Shown in pieces: positions 9,527-17,256 of a stretch of 64,000 nt of DNA (positions within the stretch are counted from its first letter, which is position 1; each line of letters starts with the position of its first letter). The stretch comes from Paenibacillus lutimineralis (GTDB lineage Bacteria > Bacillota > Bacilli > Paenibacillales > Paenibacillaceae): assembly GCF_003991425.1 (NCBI RefSeq), contig NZ_CP034346.1:3571501-3635500 (forward strand), in the 5' to 3' direction. The notes beneath the pieces are model-generated. The model made no database searches, had not been told where the DNA came from, and saw only the letters and a program-made list of their open reading frames with translations. A program made the translations under genes and the position numbers.

Positions 9527-9546
9527 TACTAGGTAGTATCAGGCTT
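9509..9546 (-). terminator. Terminator overlapping the end of the AraC gene
   Basis: A perfect 12-bp stem (9520-9531 with 9534-9545, AGCCTGATACTA / TAGTATCAGGCT) is followed on the minus strand by TTTTCCTTTTTT. The T tract lies inside the last AraC codons and the stem includes the AraC stop codon. It can end leftward transcripts from the pcp side; plus-strand use is less likely because no T run follows. Confidence 0.65.
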
Positions 9547-9605
9547 CATAATATTGATCACCACAAGCAAAGCAGAGTTGGTCGTAGAACCGCATCGTCG
9601 AGTCC

Positions 9606-9790
9606 TATTGAAACTGGGTATCGTTATTTAGCTATAATTGCGTTGCTTCACATTCTAACGAAACTAGGTATCGTTATTTGGTCCGAATTGCCATGTTCAG
9701 GCCTTATTTCGGTCAAATAGCGATCTGTAGTTTCGTTAGATTTTTTTACGCCTCAATTATGCTCGAATAGCGTGTCCCAGTTTCGTTAGC
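9606..9790. repeat. Locus 1 of the TCTAACGAAACT dispersed repeat, two direct then two inverted units
   Basis: Units of about 27-30 bases share TCTAACGAAACT, a short variable part and TATCGTTATTTG. A degenerate unit at 9606-9630 and a good unit at 9655-9681 run on the plus strand. Units at 9711-9740 and 9762-9790 are their reverse complement. The same family recurs at 45188-45216 and 52498-52684. It fills most of the 350-bp gap between the AraC gene and pcp, where no gene was seen. Confidence 0.75.
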
Positions 9791-9876
9791 GCAGGTTACG
9801 TTTCATTTGACGGACGGCAGACACTAAATTTCTGACTTTAATCAGATTCGCCAAGTAGCGCAACGCTGTTAAAGTC

Positions 9877-10494
9877 TCATTGCAGCAGCGTATGTATCAT
9901 CACTTTCAAGCCCTTTAGCATCGTCGCTTGCGACAAGGAAGGCATGCTTGGCTTGAGGGCGGCCATCTCTTCCGAAGCCGGAAAATGTACAAATCCGCCA
10001 ACCATCGGCAACTGGTGAACACGGATGTAATCAAGCAGAGCGTACATCGTGTTGTTGCAAATAAACGTTCCTGCTGAATAAGAGATCGCAGCCGGAATGC
10101 CCTGCTCCCTCATGCTGTCCACCATCTTGCGCACGGGCAGCAGACTGAACAAACCGTCGGGGCCGTCCAGGCTGATCCTCTCATCATAGGGACGGCTCCC
10201 GTTATTGTCGGCTACGCTGGATTCCTTAGGTACTTCTTTCAAGTTAATGGCGATCTGTTCTGGCGTAATCGAGGTTCGCCCCGATGCCAGCCCACAACAG
10301 ATGACCGCATCTGGCTGCAGCGCCCGCACTGCCTCAAGCAGCTTGACCGCACATTCATCAAAGACAACCGGAAGCAGCAAGGTGTGGATCTTAGCCCCAG
10401 TAATCTGCTCCTTCCCAATGTCTGCAAGCAGCCTCTCCGTCGGATTTATGGAATCATCGCCAAAAGCTTCAAATGCCGTGATCAATATGTTCAT
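9877..10494 (-). CDS. pcp: Pyrrolidone-carboxylate peptidase (pyroglutamyl peptidase I)
   Basis: GGAGGAGG lies a few bases before ATG. The 205-aa length is normal for peptidase family C15. The catalytic triad is visible: Glu79 (TPEQIAIN), Cys146 (SAGTFICNNTMY) and His170 (GGFVHFPAS). The N-terminal MNILITAFEAFG is characteristic. The enzyme removes N-terminal pyroglutamate from peptides in the cytoplasm. The gene is monocistronic, with a hairpin in its 5' leader and repeats on both sides. Confidence 0.96.
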   Translation of the reverse strand: MNILITAFEAFGDDSINPTERLLADIGKEQITGAKIHTLLLPVVFDECAVKLLEAVRALQPDAVICCGLASGRTSITPEQIAINLKEVPKESSVADNNGSRPYDERISLDGPDGLFSLLPVRKMVDSMREQGIPAAISYSAGTFICNNTMYALLDYIRVHQLPMVGGFVHFPASEEMAALKPSMPSLSQATMLKGLKVMIHTLLQ

Positions 10495-10530
10495 GTTCTA
10501 ATTCCTCCTCCCCATAATTCGTAGCATTTC

Positions 10531-10557
10531 GTTGACCGTCGCCATACGACGGCCAAC
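10531..10557 (-). promoter_or_regulatory. Strong hairpin in the pcp 5' leader
   Basis: GTTGACCGTCG (10531-10541) and CGACGGCCAAC (10547-10557) pair over 11 positions with one A-C mismatch around a five-base loop, about 37 bases upstream of the pcp start codon. It could be the end of an upstream transcript or an mRNA stability or translation element. No T tract follows. Confidence 0.5.
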
Positions 10558-10909
10558 ATGCTTGTGAGCACGATTCAACTCTAACTTTACTAGTATGAAA
10601 TCACGCTCTCCTTATGTCACTTCGAACTTCAAAGCTTCTCTCTATTTTAGGCATATGCCACAGCAACTCGCAACAAGTCAGAATAATAGGGACAACTGTA
10701 AACCATACACTTATTTCTCCGAATTATTAGCCCCTTATAAGGGCATTTATACTCATAAAAAAACTCATTTCGGATTGCTCCCTCGCTTAAGAGTTATATA
10801 AGGTGAAATTGTGTGATAGCCCAACTCAGCGGTTTTTTTGTCGTTACAGTCTGCAGAGTATAAGTGCTTATATGCAACTATATTAGCTCTTCATGCCATG
10901 TATAGAGGA
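10558..10909. other. Intergenic region without a convincing gene
   Basis: A 68-codon frame at 10595-10801 has no ribosome site and no recognisable motif, so I do not call it. The rest is AT-rich sequence leading into the palindromic repeats at 10910-11044. Confidence 0.5.
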
Positions 10910-11044
10910 AATAGCTGCTTTTATGCATCTATTCGGATGAATTTCCTCTCGATAGCGACTTAAGCAAACAAATAATTGTATATACGCAGCTATTTACTAC
11001 TTAAAAGAGCATTTTACGAGAATAGTTGTATTTCTACAGTTATT
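10910..11044. repeat. Three 24-bp imperfect palindromes
   Basis: Units at 10910-10933, 10971-10994 and 11021-11044 follow the pattern AATA-(G/A)(C/T)TG-(C/T)A core, then TGCA/TACA, then (G/T)(C/T)TATT. Each can fold on itself. A partial unit may be present near 10864-10884. A second pair of arms, GAGGAAAT (about 10905) and ATTTCCTC (about 10941), encloses the first unit. There is no gene in this stretch. Confidence 0.6.
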
Positions 11045-11097
11045 TGTGAAGTGCAGGTATGGAACTGTCTGAGCACTAGATTCAAAGTGTTTACAGC

Positions 11098-12636
11098 CTA
11101 CCCCCGTTCCGCATGAGGTGCGAATTCTTCGACAACGGCTTCAGCATCTAGCTTGGACCTCCCCATAAGCAGGGATGCCGCACAAGCCAGAAGAACAGGG
11201 ATCATTGCCCACACAAAGGTATGCGTAATGGAAGAGGACAAAGCCTCGGAGATAGAGCGAAGGGCCTCCGCTGGTATCCGTGATCTATTCTGTTCTGATA
11301 GAAGCATATGCAGATCATCCATTCGCAAAGATTTCGAAAGTGCGCCATCTCCACTGAAAATCTGATTCATCTGCTGCGAGAAGGTATGATTTTGAATCAT
11401 CCCGAACATCGTAATGCCTAGGGTCATACCGAGCGAACGCAGGAAATTGAAGGTTGAACTGGCTGTTCCACGCTGCCGATAAGTTAGTCCATGAATACAA
11501 GCATTGCTGAGCACCGAGAACGAAGCTCCGATCCCAAGCCCCACCAAGATCATGTACAGCGTTAGCTCCAACCGAGTAGACTCCGGACTTAGCGTTGTTA
11601 GTAAAAATACGCCGCATAGCAACAGAAGTAGCGTGCTAAACATGATCGACCGATACGAAAAGCGGATCATTAATTGACCGCCCACTGTAGCCGTCAATAC
11701 TGAACCAACCATCATCGGCAAGAGCACCATGCCGGAATTCGTCGCCGTGCCTCCCATGACGCCTTGGACATAAATCGGTATATACACCGATGCTGTGATA
11801 AAGGCAGCCCCACTAAAAAATCCGCACACTACACTAGATGTGTAGATCCGATTTTTAAATAAAGCAAACGTAATAATCGGCTCTTTCGCCTTCGTCTCAC
11901 AATATAGAAATACAGTTGTAAGTAGTAAAAAGCCACCGAGCAGGCTTAATATCTCAATAGAATCCCAGGCCAACTGTTTTCCGCCCAATTCAAGTGCGAA
12001 CATTAGACATACAACTGCCCCAAGCAGAGTAATAGCTCCTGTCCAGTCAATCGGCTGCTTGGAATGCTCATGCGATTCCTTGTAGAACATCATGACCATG
12101 AGCAACGCGGCCAGACCTAACGGCAAATTGATGTAGAAAATCCACTGCCAAGCAATATAGTCGGTAATGTAGGCGCCGAGCAGCGGACCAAAAATACTGG
12201 AAATCCCGAATACCGCTCCAAAGAGACCGCCCAGCTTGCCGCGCTTCTCCAACGGAACTGTATCAAACATGATCGTAAACGCAATCGGAATCAGCGCTCC
12301 TCCGCCGATACCTTGAATGGCCCGGTATATAGCCAACTGTGTAATGGATTGAGCCGTACCACACAGCGCTGAACCGATCATGAACAGGATGATCCCGAGC
12401 ATAAAAAATCTTTTTCTCCCGTACATGTCCGACAGCTTGCCAAAAATCGGCATACCCGCCATTTCCGCGACCATGTAGGCGGAGGTCACCCAGACGAACT
12501 TGTCCATCCCCCCGATCTCGCCAACGATATTCCCCATCGCTGTCGCTACAATTGAATTGTCCATCGACGCCATCAGGATACCTAGCAGCAATGCTGCGAT
12601 TACTAACGTCATCCGACCTTCTTGATGATGCTTCAT
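11098..12636 (-). CDS. MFS drug exporter, DHA2 (EmrB/QacA) family, 14 TM segments
   Basis: The start MKHHQEGRMT is chosen because GGAGTGG lies eight bases upstream; the earlier in-frame codon lacks a ribosome site. The 512-aa product has the family pattern: SMDNSIVATAMGNIVGEIGG in TM1, motif A GKLSDMYGRKRFFM, motif C GIGGGALIPIAF and GAVFGISSIFGPLLGAYIT, and LPLGLAALLMVM. It is predicted to be a proton-driven multidrug exporter of the inner membrane. It lies downstream of a WYL regulator gene on the same strand, with a terminator-like hairpin between. Regulation by that protein is possible but not shown. Confidence 0.93.
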   Translation of the reverse strand: MKHHQEGRMTLVIAALLLGILMASMDNSIVATAMGNIVGEIGGMDKFVWVTSAYMVAEMAGMPIFGKLSDMYGRKRFFMLGIILFMIGSALCGTAQSITQLAIYRAIQGIGGGALIPIAFTIMFDTVPLEKRGKLGGLFGAVFGISSIFGPLLGAYITDYIAWQWIFYINLPLGLAALLMVMMFYKESHEHSKQPIDWTGAITLLGAVVCLMFALELGGKQLAWDSIEILSLLGGFLLLTTVFLYCETKAKEPIITFALFKNRIYTSSVVCGFFSGAAFITASVYIPIYVQGVMGGTATNSGMVLLPMMVGSVLTATVGGQLMIRFSYRSIMFSTLLLLLCGVFLLTTLSPESTRLELTLYMILVGLGIGASFSVLSNACIHGLTYRQRGTASSTFNFLRSLGMTLGITMFGMIQNHTFSQQMNQIFSGDGALSKSLRMDDLHMLLSEQNRSRIPAEALRSISEALSSSITHTFVWAMIPVLLACAASLLMGRSKLDAEAVVEEFAPHAERG

Positions 12637-12713
12637 TGAACTGACCACTCCATTTCTTATTTCTCTCACTCTCAGACCTTGGTTTGGTTCTCTGAGGTTC
12701 TACGCTGTTATCA

Positions 12714-12749
12714 TAAAAAAAGAAGTATGACAACAGATTGTCATACTTC
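12714..12749 (-). terminator. Rho-independent terminator at the end of the WYL regulator gene
   Basis: On the minus strand GAAGTATGACAA (12-bp arm) - TCTG - TTGTCATACTTC is followed by TTTTTTT. The stem includes the regulator stop codon (12741-12743). It should end transcripts arriving from the defence operon and the regulator before the MFS gene. Confidence 0.85.
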
Positions 12750-13676
12750 TCGATAGTTATCGATCATTTTTTGCAAGGTGGTCTGGACTGCGTCTCTTAC
12801 TTCTAGCGGCTCCAACACAATGACTCCATCACCAAAGCTAAGCAAAATCGGCAATAGCCATTTCGTCAGATCTCTGTTCCTCTGCTCGAACAAAAGTTCC
12901 AGAGAACCGTCTTCATTGAAATGTTTATCCGCTCCCATAAAGAAATCAAGCGCCCGCGCCATGCATGCCGGCGTGAATCGGAGCCTGACATCAAGCGCAT
13001 CTTGTTCTACACCTGCAAAGGGCGGATGGCTGCGTAGCCCGCGAGGATTCGCCGGTTTCGGCGCATGCTTGCGAGCTTGGAAATGCTCCCCGCTAACGAC
13101 CAGTGACAAGATCCGCGGCAGCTTGAATTCTCGATATCCGTTCCGTATTCTACAGAAAGCATATAGATACCACGAATCATAGACATACCCCAGATGCAAA
13201 GGCTCAACCGTCCGCTTGATCCGCTCCCCCTTGGCGCTCACATACTCAAATTGAATGACCCGTTGTTCGTGAATGGCCTCCCTGATCTCGCGCAAAGTCT
13301 CGTTATAAGGTCTCCAGCTGCCAATATCCACCGACAGGCTAGGTTTGCCCGTCTGATAGACCGACTGCAGCTTGTGAATCGTCTCCTCAGCTTTATCATC
13401 CTCGAAAATAGCAGACATGCTACGCAGCAGCGTCACGATAGAATTCACGTCATGGGTACCAAGCAAACTGCGGTCCATCTTATACTCTTCCATAATGCCG
13501 TAACCGCCGTTAACGCCTTGATAGGATATCACCGGGATGCCCGCTGCACAGAGCGTCTCAATATCTCGATAAATGGTCCGCTGGGACACATTATACTTCT
13601 CTGCGAGTGCCGAAGCTGATACAATCTCATGATTCAGCAGCATATAGACCATGGAAATAAGCCTTTCCAGTTTCAT
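12741..13676 (-). CDS. HTH/WYL-domain transcriptional regulator (YafY-like)
   Basis: AAGGAG lies about seven bases before ATG. Residues 1-60 are a DeoR/HTH_11-type winged helix (ASALAEKYNVSQRTIYRDIETLCAAGIPV, then GVNGGYGI). Residues ~130-200 form the WYL domain (QFEYVSAKGE, VEPLHLGYVYDSWYLYAFC). A WCX-like C-terminal domain follows. Proteins with this layout include ligand-sensing repressors and the BrxR/CapW group that controls phage defence operons. It begins only 29 bases after the helicase gene of the putative Shango operon on the same strand and is followed by a terminator, so read-through co-transcription is likely. Alternatively it controls the MFS gene downstream. Confidence 0.9.
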   Translation of the reverse strand: MKLERLISMVYMLLNHEIVSASALAEKYNVSQRTIYRDIETLCAAGIPVISYQGVNGGYGIMEEYKMDRSLLGTHDVNSIVTLLRSMSAIFEDDKAEETIHKLQSVYQTGKPSLSVDIGSWRPYNETLREIREAIHEQRVIQFEYVSAKGERIKRTVEPLHLGYVYDSWYLYAFCRIRNGYREFKLPRILSLVVSGEHFQARKHAPKPANPRGLRSHPPFAGVEQDALDVRLRFTPACMARALDFFMGADKHFNEDGSLELLFEQRNRDLTKWLLPILLSFGDGVIVLEPLEVRDAVQTTLQKMIDNYREV

Positions 13677-13705
13677 ATCCTATCTCCTTATTACGAATTT
13701 CACTT

Positions 13706-15916
13706 CTAGCCTTCCCGGTTGTGATGAAGCTTAAGTCCAGTCCTTAGCCCTTCAACATCCAGCCCATCAACAGCAAAAGCTTGACGCACCAACTCCGGTG
13801 CGATGAACTCGTCATATTTGCCCAAATAAGGCGCTTCATCAGGTCCAAGCAACATGGACGGATCTGTGCAAGAACCGCATTCGAGCATAATCTGATCCAA
13901 TAGCGCCTGGCTGTCCGCTTTGCCAGCCACCACGAAATAATACGGCTCCATCGGCACGATGGAACGAAGCGACAGGCGCTGGGAGAGATTATTTTTGAGC
14001 AGCCGCTCCAGCGTGCGGAACTGTTTGCTACCAACCCACGGCAAAATGAACAACGAGTCGCCGCCAGCCGGAATGACCGCCGATCTCAGCAGTCCGCTCT
14101 CCTTCGCTAGACGACGAGCCCGTTCGAGCCGGTTGACGGCCTGCGGAGATAGATACGGATAAATCGTGCTATCCGCCAACACCTCACGCATTTTCCTTAG
14201 GACCAACGTATGAATGTCTCCGCCAGCCCCTAGCCACAACGTATCGACTTTGCCTAAAGCCTCTTTTACGTATACCGCCTTATGCTTGGTATCCACCTCG
14301 GTGACCTTCCACAGCTTGCCTGCCAATGAGAAGCAGTAACCAGGCGGCGGCACGGTCGTAATCGAACCAATTTCCTCTGTTCCGTTATATACGGCATGTT
14401 CTTCATCATCCTTGAACACGGCGTAGAAACGGAAGTTGTTCACGATCTTCTCACCCGTAAGGCCGATAATCAAAGTTTGCTGCTCGGTCCACTGAATGTG
14501 ATCCGTCTGCAGCAAGTAATTCAGGAACACTTTGTACGTATCCGGGGAAATCCGACGAAAAGATGGCAGCGATAGCACATCGGATGCCAGCTCGGCAGGC
14601 GTCGCTTCGCCTCTACTCTTCAATATACTCATCGTCTGATGGTATAGAAGGCCGATCGGCATTTGCCGAATATCGAGCGGCTCCACCCAGCGGTCGCGGA
14701 CGTACAGCTCGATGACAGCAATCGCCCGCAGCAGCATCCAGGGCATACGCGCCGGCAGCATCGCATCTTCGTCCTCTTCCTCTGGACAGACGAACAGCAT
14801 CTCGGAGGCCGCATCTCCGCGCCTCCCAGATCGGCCTAGCCGCTGCACGAAGCTGGAGGCGCTATAAGGTGCGCCTAGTTGAACGACCCGTTCCAGCTCT
14901 CCCAAATCGATTCCCAGCTCCAGCGTCACGGTTGCAGCGGCAACAGCCGGGCCAGGCTTATCCTTCAGCGCGGCCTCCGCTTCTTCGCGCAGCATCGCAG
15001 AGATGCTGCCATGATGCACGTAGAACACATCCGGCTGATGGCGGTGCGCCGCAACTCTGCGAAGCTCCAGTGTCGTCAATTCCGCATCGGAACGGCTATT
15101 GGTGAATACTAACGCCTTCTTCAAATGTGTACTGTCATAGATGAAGTTGTAATAGGCCTTGCGGGCATTCTGCAAATGCTCGGCCTGCTCCTCGTCCCGC
15201 GCATCCGGGAACGAGAAATGCTCGACCCGCAGCCGCAGCTTGCGTCCACCAGGCACGGAGACAGCGTCAACCGGCTGCTTGCTTCCCGCACCAAGCCAGG
15301 CCTTCGCTGCTTCATAGTCACTTAGCGTTGCGGACAAGCCAACACGTCTTGGTGAGCAGCCCGCCATTCTCTCAATCCGTGTGATCTGGCTCAACACCTG
15401 GATGCCCCGATCCACGCCCATAAAGGCATGGACCTCGTCGATAATGATATATCTGAGATCATGGAACAAAGCGGGAATCGCATTGGGCCGATTCATCAGC
15501 AGCCCTTCCAGCGATTCCGGCGTGATCTGCAGTACACCCGAGGGGTTACGCATCAGCTTGCTCTTCTCTGTCTGCGAGACATCGCCATGCCAATGCCAGG
15601 CGGGAATATTGCCATCCCGAAGCAGCTCTTTGATCCGTTCGAACTGGTCATTGATTAGCGCCTTTAAAGGACCAATATACAAAATACCTACAGATGCGGA
15701 TGGACGCTCATACAGCTCGGTCAAGGCCGGAAAAAAAGCCGCTTCCGTCTTCCCCGACGCCGTTCCCGCGGCAATCAGCATATGGTGTGACGTATCCATG
15801 CAAATTTTAAGCGCTTCAACCTGAGCCGGACGAAGCGTCTCCCATCTTTTTCGGTAAATAAATTCCTGAATAAATGGCGCCAAACGATAAAATAGCTGAT
15901 TCTCCCCGCCGCTCAT
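13706..15916 (-). CDS. Lhr-like DEAD/DEAH-box helicase of a Shango-type defence operon
   Basis: The 736-aa product carries a complete superfamily-2 helicase core: Walker A GTASGKT (51-57), motif Ia GPLKALINDQ, TPESLEGLL, DEVH (160-163), SAT (195-197), TLELGIDLGE and motif VI QRLGRSGRRG (358-367). A long C-terminal part of about 330 residues resembles Lhr-like or BrxHI proteins. Its ATG overlaps the stop of the ATPase gene by four bases, so the two are translationally coupled. Together with the DUF2791-type ATPase and the TerB-like protein it gives the three-component set reported for the anti-phage system Shango. A nucleic-acid remodelling or degradation step during phage infection is inferred from family. 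Confidence 0.88.
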   Translation of the reverse strand: MSGGENQLFYRLAPFIQEFIYRKRWETLRPAQVEALKICMDTSHHMLIAAGTASGKTEAAFFPALTELYERPSASVGILYIGPLKALINDQFERIKELLRDGNIPAWHWHGDVSQTEKSKLMRNPSGVLQITPESLEGLLMNRPNAIPALFHDLRYIIIDEVHAFMGVDRGIQVLSQITRIERMAGCSPRRVGLSATLSDYEAAKAWLGAGSKQPVDAVSVPGGRKLRLRVEHFSFPDARDEEQAEHLQNARKAYYNFIYDSTHLKKALVFTNSRSDAELTTLELRRVAAHRHQPDVFYVHHGSISAMLREEAEAALKDKPGPAVAAATVTLELGIDLGELERVVQLGAPYSASSFVQRLGRSGRRGDAASEMLFVCPEEEDEDAMLPARMPWMLLRAIAVIELYVRDRWVEPLDIRQMPIGLLYHQTMSILKSRGEATPAELASDVLSLPSFRRISPDTYKVFLNYLLQTDHIQWTEQQTLIIGLTGEKIVNNFRFYAVFKDDEEHAVYNGTEEIGSITTVPPPGYCFSLAGKLWKVTEVDTKHKAVYVKEALGKVDTLWLGAGGDIHTLVLRKMREVLADSTIYPYLSPQAVNRLERARRLAKESGLLRSAVIPAGGDSLFILPWVGSKQFRTLERLLKNNLSQRLSLRSIVPMEPYYFVVAGKADSQALLDQIMLECGSCTDPSMLLGPDEAPYLGKYDEFIAPELVRQAFAVDGLDVEGLRTGLKLHHNREG

Positions 15917-17256
15917 AATTCAAACTCCGCCAGAAAATCATCCAATTCGTCCTTCTGCTCCCCAGCACCCGCCGTATGTTCCGTCCTTCGCTCACCAAGC
16001 AGTTGGCTGAACGAAGCCTCTGGATTCTGATGCAAGGTATGCAGTAAATCCATGAAATCACGTACGACTTCACGCGGTGTTAGCAGCTCGTCCGCTCCCA
16101 TTCTACCGACAGCCATCTTCATAAATTGAATTAAATCCGCATCTGTCAAGGTTGGAGTATAACCAAAATGCAAACCATGAATTTGCCGCAGCTTCTGCAG
16201 CAGAATCAAAATCTCTTCATGCGAGAGCATCTCCAACTTGAGAATTGGGCCAGTGTAGTTGCGGTAGCCAGCCCCCGCAAAGCGGCCTTCCACCAGACGG
16301 GAGCGCAGAGCCTCATAGCTGAATAGACCGCGCCGTTCATCCTCGACAAACTGAGGCGTACCGCCCAGAAAAATGCCAAGATGCTCTGCTTTGCCCTGCA
16401 TCGTATCGTTAAACATGGTCAATAGCTTTTCATAGTTGCTCGAGCGAGCGATGCTGTTCGAAATTTTATATAAATTAACGCCCTCGTCGATAAATAGCAG
16501 CAGTCCTTGATATCCAATCGCCGCCACAAATTCCGACCACAGCTTGATATAGTCATACCAGTTGTCATCATCAATAATGGCACTCACATCCAGCTCTTTC
16601 CGCGCTTCGGTCTTGGTCGGGAACTCGCCGCGCAGCCAACGCAGCGCTGCCTGCTTCTGCCCGTCCTCCCCGAGCTTATGCCCGTTCCAATAGGCTGCCA
16701 ATACGCGGGCGAAGTCAAAGCCGTGCACCAGGTTCTGCATTTGCGCCGTAACTGTGAAAATCCGCTGCTCCACGGCCTCGGTTAATGCCGAATCACCGGG
16801 GCGCAAGCCTTCGTCTTTCATGGCCTCCTGCTGAATCGTCGTAATCCACTTCTGCAGGACGGCCTCCAGCGCTCCACCGTCCGGTCGCGTACGCGTCGAC
16901 AGATGCGTCATTAGTTCGCGGTAGGTGGCCAAGCCTTGCCCTTTCGTACCGACCAGACGGCGTTCGGGCGACAGATCGGCGTCAGCCGTCACGAAGTCGC
17001 GGTCGAGCGCATAATTGCGGATGGTTTGCAGTAGGAAGCTCTTACCGCTGCCATAACGCCCGGTGATCAATCTCATGGCTGCTCCGCCAGCGCCGATGTT
17101 GTCCATGTCGCGCAAAATAGCCTCGACCTCAGCCTTCCGCCCCACCGCGATATGCTCTAAGCCGATTCTCGGTACTACACCCGCAGTCAATGAATTAATC
17201 AGCGCGGTTGTCAGCCGCCTCGGTATTTTGATATCGGTCGTTTTTGATTCCGTCAT
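15913..17256 (-). CDS. P-loop ATPase, DUF2791/BrxD-like, of a Shango-type defence operon
   Basis: The 447-aa product has Walker A GRYGSGKS (66-73) and Walker B LLLFIDE (252-258) in the arrangement of DUF2791 (BrxD-like) ATPases. Family-like stretches include TGRYGSGKSFLLQTIRNYA, LLLFIDEGVNLYKI and a sensor-like GIFLGGTPQFVEDERRGLFSYEALRSRL. It overlaps both neighbours by four bases (ATGA type), showing one translationally coupled operon. In BREX and related systems such ATPases accompany an Lhr-like helicase. Here the TerB-like partner points to Shango rather than BREX, and no BREX methylase or PglZ gene is present. Confidence 0.87.
   Translation of the reverse strand: MTESKTTDIKIPRRLTTALINSLTAGVVPRIGLEHIAVGRKAEVEAILRDMDNIGAGGAAMRLITGRYGSGKSFLLQTIRNYALDRDFVTADADLSPERRLVGTKGQGLATYRELMTHLSTRTRPDGGALEAVLQKWITTIQQEAMKDEGLRPGDSALTEAVEQRIFTVTAQMQNLVHGFDFARVLAAYWNGHKLGEDGQKQAALRWLRGEFPTKTEARKELDVSAIIDDDNWYDYIKLWSEFVAAIGYQGLLLFIDEGVNLYKISNSIARSSNYEKLLTMFNDTMQGKAEHLGIFLGGTPQFVEDERRGLFSYEALRSRLVEGRFAGAGYRNYTGPILKLEMLSHEEILILLQKLRQIHGLHFGYTPTLTDADLIQFMKMAVGRMGADELLTPREVVRDFMDLLHTLHQNPEASFSQLLGERRTEHTAGAGEQKDELDDFLAEFEL

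Noticed and set aside
10595..10801. 68-codon frame upstream of pcp
   Set aside because: No ribosome site, no recognisable domain, in a repeat-bearing intergenic region.
9606..11044. Possible CRISPR array
   Set aside because: The repeats are few, in both orientations, unequally spaced, and not separated by unique spacers of constant length; no cas gene is present.
12887..12900. LexA-like CGAACAAAAGTTCC
   Set aside because: It fits 13 of 14 consensus positions but lies inside the WYL coding sequence, with no promoter. It shows that the core can occur by chance in this window.
15381..15824. 147-codon plus-strand frame opposite the Lhr-like helicase
   Set aside because: Antisense to the conserved helicase core, with no protein features of its own.
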